A stretch of DNA of 29,476 nt from JAFNAG01 sp964353465 (GTDB lineage: Bacteria; Acidobacteriota; UBA6911): assembly GCA_964353465.1 (NCBI GenBank), contig CAYGWQ010000024.1:1-29476 (forward strand), given 5' to 3'. Under the pieces are notes generated by a model. It ran no database searches and was not told the DNA's origin. It saw only the letters and a list, made by a program, of their open reading frames with translations. A program made the translations under genes and the position numbers. Position 1 is the first letter of the stretch; every line of letters begins with the position of its first letter. Positions 23,748 through 29,476 of this stretch are shown here, piece by piece.

Positions 23748-24587
23748 ATGGCTTTCAGTGTTCTCAACAACATCGCTGGTATCAACGCTCAGAACCAGTT
23801 AAATATCAACAGCGTAAGCCTGAACAAGACATTGCTCCGCTTGTCTTCGGGCAGACGCATCAATTCCGGTGCGGACGACGCGGCCGGTCTGGGCATCGCG
23901 GATAGCCTGCGCGCGAACGTACGCGCTCTCGATCAGGCAGTCCGCAATGCCAATGACGGCATCGGCGTGGCACAGATTGGAGACGGGGCGCTGCAGGAGA
24001 TTTCCAACCTCTTAACTCGCGGATTCGCCCTGGCGGAACAGGCGGCCACCGACACCGTGGACGCGACCGGCAGGACCGCTCTCAATTCCGAGCTGACCTC
24101 GATCAAGAACGAAATCAATCGCATCGCAACCCAGGCCAACTACAACGGCGTGATGCTGTTTACCGCAGCGGGCCTCAATGGCTCGCTGAATATCTTTGTC
24201 GGTGATACGGCCTCCGTCAGTTCCATTGCAGTCACCTTCGCTGTGATTACCACCACCAGCGTCGGCGGCGTAGACATATCGGGCGCATCACTCGCTACAG
24301 CGGATGGTGCATCTACAGCCATCACAACGCTCAAGAATGCCCTGGCAGGCATCGCCACTGCTCGTGCCGACCTCGGTGCCGGCATGAATCGGTTGCAGTC
24401 TGCCGTAGCCGTGCTCCAGAACATGGCCGAGAACACCCAGGCAGCTGAATCCGCCATTCGCGACGCCAACATGGCAGAGGAAATCGCGAATCTGACCAAG
24501 TACCAGATCCTGGCACAGTCCGGCATCGCCGCGTTGTCACAGGCCAATGCTAGCAGCCAGAACGTGCTGACACTGCTCCGGCAGTAG
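23748..24587 (+). CDS. fliC: Flagellin
   Basis: The filament subunit, exported through the flagellar type III system. At 279 residues it is a short flagellin. The conserved N-terminal D0/D1 helices are clear (NNIAGINAQNQLN, LNKTLLRLSSGRRINSGADD, AAGLGIADSLRANVRALDQA), as are the C-terminal helices (AESAIRDANMAEEIANLTKY, ending NVLTLLRQ). The middle, about 145-190, is a brief Ser/Thr/Val-rich insert in place of the large D2/D3 domains and is a natural place for O-glycosylation. There are no cysteines. A strong AAGGAGG lies 9 nt before the ATG, a sigma-28 promoter lies upstream and a hairpin terminator follows, so it is monocistronic and probably highly expressed. Confidence 0.97.
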   Translation: MAFSVLNNIAGINAQNQLNINSVSLNKTLLRLSSGRRINSGADDAAGLGIADSLRANVRALDQAVRNANDGIGVAQIGDGALQEISNLLTRGFALAEQAATDTVDATGRTALNSELTSIKNEINRIATQANYNGVMLFTAAGLNGSLNIFVGDTASVSSIAVTFAVITTTSVGGVDISGASLATADGASTAITTLKNALAGIATARADLGAGMNRLQSAVAVLQNMAENTQAAESAIRDANMAEEIANLTKYQILAQSGIAALSQANASSQNVLTLLRQ

Positions 24588-24617
24588 CCATTTTACCCGG
24601 CGCAGCGGGAAGAAACA

Positions 24618-24652
24618 GGCGCGCTGCCGCATAACGGCGGCGCGCCTCTTTC
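24618..24652 (+). terminator. Rho-independent terminator after flagellin
   Basis: GGCGCGCTGCCG (24618-24629) pairs with CGGCGGCGCGCC (24635-24646), 12 bp with one G-T pair and a 5-nt loop, followed by TCTTTC. The T-run is short, but the stem is very GC-rich and sits 30 nt after the flagellin stop. Confidence 0.75.
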
Positions 24653-24667
24653 CGCGCAGGATTAGGC

Positions 24668-24695
24668 TAATTCAGCGCTGCGGCCCGGCCGATAT
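24668..24695 (+). promoter_or_regulatory. Sigma-28-like promoter for flaG-fliD-fliS
   Basis: TAAT (24668-24671), 16 nt, then GCCGATAT (24688-24695), close to TAAA-N15-GCCGATAA. It lies between the flagellin terminator and flaG, about 85 nt before the flaG start, where a late flagellar promoter is expected. Confidence 0.6.
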
Positions 24696-24781
24696 GAACC
24701 AGGGGAGAGTGTCTCGGCCAGCCTCATGAGTACGGCAGATAACGGCAAACGTAGTGCTCATGCTCGGCATGGAGAATTGTG

Positions 24782-25174
24782 ATGGCAGGCGAAATAAGTA
24801 TCATAGCCGGAGCTGTCGCGGAAGCCCATTCGTCCCCTGTTGCGGCCTCCCCGAATCGCTCTGGTCCTCCGCGCTCCGCGGAAAGGATCGCTCCCGGCAG
24901 GACGGCACCCCAAGATGAAGGTGGCGCTGAAAGCCTTCCGGAAGGCTATTCAGAGGAAAGAGCCCTACTGAACTCCATCCTGGAGCGGGCCCGGAATGTG
25001 ACGCTTTCCAAAAACACCACGCTTTCCTTTGAGCGTGACGATACGGATGGGAGGATGTATCTCCACGTCAAGGACAAGCGCACCGGAGAGGAGCTCTATC
25101 GTATTCCGAAGAAATATCTTTCGGATATAGAGCCGCACCTCTGGCAGCGTCACGAAGTGGATGTCCGAATCTGA
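24782..25174 (+). CDS. flaG: FlaG-family flagellar protein
   Basis: The product has 130 residues. The N-terminal half (1-60) is a variable Ala/Ser/Pro-rich region. The C-terminal half carries the FlaG domain: NTTLSFERDDTDGRMYLHVK followed by DKRTGEELYRIPKKYL, close to the family pattern of a short strand pair and TGE-x-x-R-x-IP. FlaG proteins are usually encoded before fliD and influence filament length. The ATG has GGAG 7 nt upstream; a GTG immediately before it is less likely. It is the first gene of the late operon flaG-fliD-fliS. Confidence 0.88.
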   Translation: MAGEISIIAGAVAEAHSSPVAASPNRSGPPRSAERIAPGRTAPQDEGGAESLPEGYSEERALLNSILERARNVTLSKNTTLSFERDDTDGRMYLHVKDKRTGEELYRIPKKYLSDIEPHLWQRHEVDVRI

Positions 25175-25192
25175 ACGGGAGTGTCCGGTACA

Positions 25193-26611
25193 ATGGGATC
25201 GATCAATCTGATTAACGGCGGTCTCGACGTTCTCGGTATCGTCGACGGCCTGATCACAGCAGAACGGGTGCCGATCCAGAGGTTGCAGGCGCAAGCCAAA
25301 ACCTTTCAGGATAAAATCACCGCCTATCAGGCACTCAACTCCAGGCTGCTCGCCTTCAAAACCAGCGTCGAAAGCCTCCTCTTTCAAGGTGAAGACGTCC
25401 CGCTGAACATGCCGACCGAATATTCCGACCGCTTGAGCAAGAGCCTCTTCGCATTGCGGACGGCGGAATCTTCCAATGAAGATGTGGTAACCGCCACCGC
25501 CGGCAAGGGCACGGCGATCGGAAATTTTTCGATTACCGTCAGCCAGCTCGCGAAATTCCACTCCTTCGCCTCCAACAACTTCCTTTCCGACACCTCCACC
25601 CTTACGAGAACCGGAACGCTGGTCATTCAGAAGGCGGGCGAAACGGAAGTGACCATTACCGTCGACGAAACCAACAACAACCTCCAGGGCATCAAGAGTG
25701 CCATCAACAGCCAGAATGCCGGATTCACTGCCACCATCCTGAACGACGGCAGCGGTACACCCTACCGGCTGGTGATCACCAGCGATGATTCCGGGACTGC
25801 CAACGAGCTTACGATCACCAACAACCTGACGGAGGGCGCCGGCGACGCCGTAACCCTCCTCGAGACCACTCCTGCCGAGGATGCCGAGCTGCAGATCAAC
25901 GGTGTCAGCATCACGAGCAGTTCCAATACCGTTTCGGATGCCATCGAGGGCATTACCTTCGAGCTGAAGGCCGAATCGGGGACAGCGGCAGTCCGTGTGG
26001 AGCGTGACGACGACGCCATCGTGGCAGGGCTGAAGGACCTCGTGGCCAAGTACAATGACGTCAGCTCGTATGTCTCGTCTCAATCCCGATATGATGCGAC
26101 CAAAAAAACGGCCGGCATCCTCGCGGGAGATTTTACGCTGCGAGCGGCGCAGACGGATCTCACCTCCATCCTAAATCAGAGCATCAGCGCCAGCGGGTAT
26201 GCACTCAGTGTTTTGTCGCAGGTGGGGATCAAGCTGACGAACAACGGCACCTTGAGCCTCGATGAATCCGTTTTCAGGGACAAGTTGTCCTCTGATTTCA
26301 ATGATACCGCTCATCTGTTCCTGGGAGATGGATTGGATGGAGAGGGCACCACCACCAGCATCGTGCCGGCCCTGCAGAGTCGGCTTAAAAGCCTCACCGA
26401 TACCATCGATGGACCTGTATTCCATGCTTCGGACGCGATGCGGCAGAACATCAGCCGGCTCAACAAGCAAATCGAGCAGATGGAAAGCCGGCTGGAGATC
26501 CGGCGGGAAGTTCTCACCGCACAATTCTCCAAAGCCGATGCAGCCCTGAGACAACTCTCCGTGCTGCAGGCATCGCTGGACGGATTGGTGAACTCGCTCA
26601 GTTCGCTGTAA
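25193..26611 (+). CDS. fliD: Flagellar filament cap protein FliD (HAP2)
   Basis: The cap at the filament tip that folds incoming flagellin. In its 472 residues, the N-terminal FliD_N region (LINGGLDVLGIVDGLITAER, VPIQRLQAQAKTFQDKITAY) and the long FliD_C domain (from about residue 230) are clear. The terminal coiled coil is also clear (RQNISRLNKQIEQMESRLEI, then SKADAALRQLSVLQASLDGL). Length and order are normal. The reading frame opens at a GTG (25181), but ATG 25193 fits the family N-terminus and keeps a GGGAG upstream at about 11 nt. It starts 18 nt after the flaG stop, probably co-translated in one transcript. Confidence 0.94.
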   Translation: MGSINLINGGLDVLGIVDGLITAERVPIQRLQAQAKTFQDKITAYQALNSRLLAFKTSVESLLFQGEDVPLNMPTEYSDRLSKSLFALRTAESSNEDVVTATAGKGTAIGNFSITVSQLAKFHSFASNNFLSDTSTLTRTGTLVIQKAGETEVTITVDETNNNLQGIKSAINSQNAGFTATILNDGSGTPYRLVITSDDSGTANELTITNNLTEGAGDAVTLLETTPAEDAELQINGVSITSSSNTVSDAIEGITFELKAESGTAAVRVERDDDAIVAGLKDLVAKYNDVSSYVSSQSRYDATKKTAGILAGDFTLRAAQTDLTSILNQSISASGYALSVLSQVGIKLTNNGTLSLDESVFRDKLSSDFNDTAHLFLGDGLDGEGTTTSIVPALQSRLKSLTDTIDGPVFHASDAMRQNISRLNKQIEQMESRLEIRREVLTAQFSKADAALRQLSVLQASLDGLVNSLSSL

Positions 26612-26639
26612 CCGGAAAATGACAGGCAAGGGAGCACGA

Positions 26640-27131
26640 ATGTCTATCAATTGCCAGACTCACCGATATCGGGAAATTGAGATCAAGACAGCTACTCCGG
26701 TAGAACTCGTCGTTCTGCTTTATGATGCCGCAATCGCCAGCCTCCAGAAAGCGCACGAGCACCTGGTCTCCCGCAACATCGAAAAGCGCACCCGCTGTCT
26801 GAACAAGGCATCCTCCATCCTCACGGAGTTACAGGCGAACCTGAATTTTGAGAAAGGGAGCGATATCTCGACATCTCTGGACCGCCTCTATCAATATATG
26901 AAAGGCCGCCTATCCCAGGCGAATCTTCACCAGGACGCGGCTCCCCTGAAAGAGGTTGTGAAATTGTTGAGTGATCTGCGCGCGGCCTGGGCGGAAATAT
27001 CTCAGAAAGAAGCCCAGCCAAACCTGCAGCCGGTCACGGAAACCCGGCCGTCGTCGCCCCCCATGGCGCTGCCTATGACTGCGAGCGCCGAGAGATTGTC
27101 CCCCCTGGCAGGCATCAACATTACGGCCTAG
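26640..27131 (+). CDS. fliS: Flagellin-specific export chaperone FliS
   Basis: Binds the C-terminal helices of flagellin in the cytoplasm and prevents premature polymerisation. The first ~125 of its 163 residues match FliS: HRYREIEIKTATPVELVVLL followed by YDAAIASLQKAHEHL, then LNKASSILTELQANLNFEKG and LDRLYQYMKGRL. A Pro/Ser-rich tail of about 35 residues (LQPVTETRPSSPPMALP) extends beyond the usual FliS end. ATG 26640 is preceded by AAGGGAG at good distance; the ATG at 26619 is less likely. The last codons lead directly to the next gene, 2 nt later. Confidence 0.93.
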   Translation: MSINCQTHRYREIEIKTATPVELVVLLYDAAIASLQKAHEHLVSRNIEKRTRCLNKASSILTELQANLNFEKGSDISTSLDRLYQYMKGRLSQANLHQDAAPLKEVVKLLSDLRAAWAEISQKEAQPNLQPVTETRPSSPPMALPMTASAERLSPLAGINITA

Positions 27132-27133
27132 AT

Positions 27134-27562
27134 ATGCATTCCATCGGCACAGAACTGCAGAACCTGGAGGTGCTCTACGACAGGCTGGAAATCGGCCTGG
27201 AACAACAGTATCAGCATCTCAGGTTGAGCCGCTTTCCGGATGCTGCCGAGGACAACGAGGCCGCACAGCTCGCGGAACAGATGCAGAAAGCCGAAAAACA
27301 GCTCGCCTGGCTTGTGCGGCCACGCGATCCAAACTTAGAGCTGACGTCCCCGGAGCGCAGCCAGTTCACAGCCCGCGCGGCGCAAATGCAAAAACGCGCC
27401 CATCACCTGCTTGCACTTATCGAAAGAAATGCGGCACAATACCGTGAGCTGCAACGTGCATCCCAGGATGCCCTCCACGAGTTGCAGGTCGGCGGGCAGT
27501 TCCTGCAGAGCGTACGGGGCTATCGAGAGAATCAGCCCAGGTTTTTGGACGCCCGTCAGTAG
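27134..27562 (+). CDS. Small helical coiled-coil protein, possible FliT/FlgN-type chaperone
   Basis: The product has 142 residues, almost entirely predicted helix, with heptad-like segments (AAQLAEQMQKAEKQLAWLV, FTARAAQMQKRAHHLLALIE). Position immediately after fliS and overall size fit the FliT/FlgN export chaperones, which bind FliD or hook-associated proteins, but I see no sequence signature that proves it. A short hydrophobic C-terminal segment (GGQFLQSVRGYRENQPRFL) could be a partner-binding tail. No cysteines. It starts 2 nt after the fliS stop and so belongs to the same operon. Confidence 0.7.
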   Translation: MHSIGTELQNLEVLYDRLEIGLEQQYQHLRLSRFPDAAEDNEAAQLAEQMQKAEKQLAWLVRPRDPNLELTSPERSQFTARAAQMQKRAHHLLALIERNAAQYRELQRASQDALHELQVGGQFLQSVRGYRENQPRFLDARQ

Positions 27563-27624
27563 CGATCGAAACGACTCAGGTTTCCCCTGGAGCTCGCAGC
27601 TCCCTTCGCCCAACGGGTAGCACC

Positions 27625-29472
27625 TTGGAGTATTTCGAACGAAATCTTGCAGTTCTTGCGCGCTCTCAGCCGGAGCTCGCCGTCATCCTGAAATCTACAC
27701 CCCTCCGCCGCATCGAGCTGGCACCGGCACGAAAAGGCCCCCCCACCGGCTTTTATCTGCGCCCCGCAGGCGATCCGGTCCCCCTTCACAGCCGCTACGA
27801 TCCTCGGGAGGAAGCGCGGCGATTCCTGAAGGAATACGACCTGGCAGAGGCGGATTATTTCATTTTCCTGGGATTTGGTCTCGGCTACGGGCTGGACGCC
27901 CTGCTGGAAATCGTCGCGCAGGACAGCGCGCACATCTTTGTAGTCGAATCGGACTTGGAGATTCTACGGGCGGCTTTTGCGGCGCGTGACCTGACATCCC
28001 TGCTTGCTCGCCCAAACCTGCACTTCGCCTGGCCTCCTGCAGGAAACGAGCTGTCACGGCAGTGGGAACGGTTTTTTGATCCGGTGCAGGCGCGAAAAAG
28101 CGTCTATATCAGTCATCCTCCTTCGCTGGTCATAGCCCCGTCCTTGTTCAAATCCGCCGCCGAGATCATCAAGAGCAAGACACTCCAGATCTTTGCCGAC
28201 ATCAACACCCTGGTCGACAGATCTCAGCGGTTCCTCGACAATTTCACGGCCAACTTCGCGTGCGCGTCCGTGGCGCCGGGGATTGGATCTTTCGCTCACA
28301 GATTTGCCGGAGTTGCATCGATCCTGGTCGCCGCCGGGCCGTCTCTGGATCGCAATATTCATGAGCTGCGCTCTTTCCAGAACCGCGCCCTGATCCTGGC
28401 AGCAGACACCGCACTGAAGCCTCTGCTCGCAGCCGGAGTTGAACCGCATTTTGTGCTTACCGGCGATCCCGGCTATGAGAACTACCGGCATTTGGAGGAT
28501 GCCGTCACCCACAAGACTCACCTGGTCGCTGAGGCCACCACCTATCCGGATTCGCTCACGGCCTTTGCCGGCCGGACCATCGTCTGCACGTTCGTCAACT
28601 CGTCGCTCCGTGCCTTCTCGGAGCTTTTCGCGTCCAAAGGAGCTTTGCAGGCCTGGGGATCGGTTGCCACCATGTGCCTGGACTTTGCCTTGCGCATGGG
28701 ATGTGATCCGATCATTTTTGTGGGGCAGGACCTTGCTTTCAGTGAGGGGCGCACCTATTGCTCGGGGCTCCATTGGGAGCAGCAGTGGTTTGCCGGCGTG
28801 CAAAGCCCGGAACAGTGGGAGCGAATATGGGCCGATCTTTGCGCTGCAAACAAGATTGTCATGACCGAGGACCTGTGGGGACGCCCGGTCGCCAGCACCG
28901 ATAAACTTCTCTCCTACTGGAATTGGATCACGGCGGAAGTCGAAAAACATCCGGAGGTTCGCTTTGTCAACGCCACTGAAGGAGGGATCCTCAAGGATCG
29001 CGTCGAGATCATGAGCCTGCGCGATGCCCTGCACCGCTTTTGCTGCACGGAGCGCGATTTTCACAGCGAGATCCGCAGCCTTTATGCCGACGCCGCGCGC
29101 ACGGAACCTCACATGGACCTGGCAATCCTGGCCCGGCTTAGGGCTGAGAGCAACCAGCTGCAGGGAATCCTCGAAAGGGGTTTCGCTCTGTGTCGCGAAG
29201 CAGACTCCGGATCGCCGGCTCCGGAATGGTCTGTTCGATTGGACCGGGCAAGGCAGTCCGTGTATCAATTGACAAATCTGGCTCCACTACTGGATTGCTT
29301 CAACCAGATGGGCAACGTCTCTTTCCTCCGGCAGCATAGAGCCCTTGTCTCCAAGCCGGGCTCCAGACCGGCGCCACAGGAACTGCGCGCCATATACTTT
29401 GAGTTGTTCCAATCCCTCGCCAACGCCGCGAAAATCCTCGCAGAGGCACTATCGCGCCTCCCCCGGGTGTAG
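27625..29472 (+). CDS. Maf-type motility-associated factor (DUF115), probable flagellin glycosyltransferase
   Basis: The protein has 615 residues. A nucleotide-binding-like N-terminal part (FLGFGLGYGLDALLE, 82-96; VVESDLEI, 106-113) precedes the DUF115/MAF_flag10 core (about 205-400), with SILVAAGPSLDRNI (232-245), ADTALKPLLAAGVEPHFVL (260-278) and GQDLAFSEGRTY. The remainder is helical. Maf proteins transfer CMP-activated pseudaminic, legionaminic or related acids to Ser/Thr of flagellin. That fits both the adjacent flagellin operon and the divergent NeuB/SpsF cluster. The start is a TTG (27625) with GGG upstream; no ATG is available upstream in frame. The gene ends just before the window edge. 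Confidence 0.9.
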   Translation: MEYFERNLAVLARSQPELAVILKSTPLRRIELAPARKGPPTGFYLRPAGDPVPLHSRYDPREEARRFLKEYDLAEADYFIFLGFGLGYGLDALLEIVAQDSAHIFVVESDLEILRAAFAARDLTSLLARPNLHFAWPPAGNELSRQWERFFDPVQARKSVYISHPPSLVIAPSLFKSAAEIIKSKTLQIFADINTLVDRSQRFLDNFTANFACASVAPGIGSFAHRFAGVASILVAAGPSLDRNIHELRSFQNRALILAADTALKPLLAAGVEPHFVLTGDPGYENYRHLEDAVTHKTHLVAEATTYPDSLTAFAGRTIVCTFVNSSLRAFSELFASKGALQAWGSVATMCLDFALRMGCDPIIFVGQDLAFSEGRTYCSGLHWEQQWFAGVQSPEQWERIWADLCAANKIVMTEDLWGRPVASTDKLLSYWNWITAEVEKHPEVRFVNATEGGILKDRVEIMSLRDALHRFCCTERDFHSEIRSLYADAARTEPHMDLAILARLRAESNQLQGILERGFALCREADSGSPAPEWSVRLDRARQSVYQLTNLAPLLDCFNQMGNVSFLRQHRALVSKPGSRPAPQELRAIYFELFQSLANAAKILAEALSRLPRV

Positions 29473-29476
29473 TCCA

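Noticed and set aside
24766..24784. Sigma-54-like string before flaG (CGGCATGGAGAATTGTG)
   Set aside because: The TTG lies one base too far from the GG for the fixed -24/-12 spacing, and it overlaps the ribosome binding site.
1..29476. CRISPR arrays, insertion sequences, prophage genes, tRNA or rRNA
   Set aside because: I saw no transposase or integrase coding sequence, no regular long repeats with spacers and no tRNA- or rRNA-like stretch.

Overview
The window looks like a chromosomal segment of a flagellated, fairly GC-rich Gram-negative bacterium, most likely an Acidobacteriota member. The main taxonomic hint is a secreted VWFA-related protein (9553-10464) of the kind especially abundant in Acidobacteriota. 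A MinD-like ATPase next to an HD-GYP response regulator, and flagellar genes with both sigma-54-like and sigma-28-like promoters, are compatible. The assignment is an inference; there is no rRNA or tRNA in the window.

Left part (1-7861): the 3' end of glmU, a translationally coupled 12-cysteine small protein, a 373-nt non-coding stretch with a degenerate octamer repeat, a pseudo-receiver/PilZ protein, and on the minus strand lepB, carA and carB. Middle part (7862-13857): a plus-strand run of a radical SAM protein, the VWFA-type protein, a MinD/FlhG-like ATPase with an extra C-terminal domain, an HD-GYP response regulator and a GNAT protein, preceded by an extended -10 promoter. A 3' remnant of an amidohydrolase gene (13858-14101, minus) sits at the junction with motB.

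Right part (14102-29472): a motility region built as two divergent blocks around a 407-nt control region (23341-23747). The minus-strand block reads: unknown protein, PseG/SpsG-like protein, HAD phosphatase, NeuB-type synthase, ATP-grasp ligase, sugar nucleotidyltransferase, DegT aminotransferase, SpsF-type cytidylyltransferase, then flbD, motA, motB. The sugar genes overlap one another or nearly abut. The plus-strand block is flagellin, then flaG-fliD-fliS, a small coiled-coil protein and a Maf-type (DUF115) protein. I read a near-consensus sigma-54 promoter in front of the minus block, and sigma-28-like promoters in front of flagellin, flaG and flbD.

Taken together, the sugar block probably makes and CMP-activates a nonulosonic acid (sialic/legionaminic/pseudaminic-like), and Maf transfers it to flagellin, which FliS, FlaG and FliD help to assemble. 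The HAD phosphatase and ATP-grasp ligase embedded in this block are not part of the standard pseudaminic or legionaminic routes and make it the best candidate here for an undescribed pathway variant.
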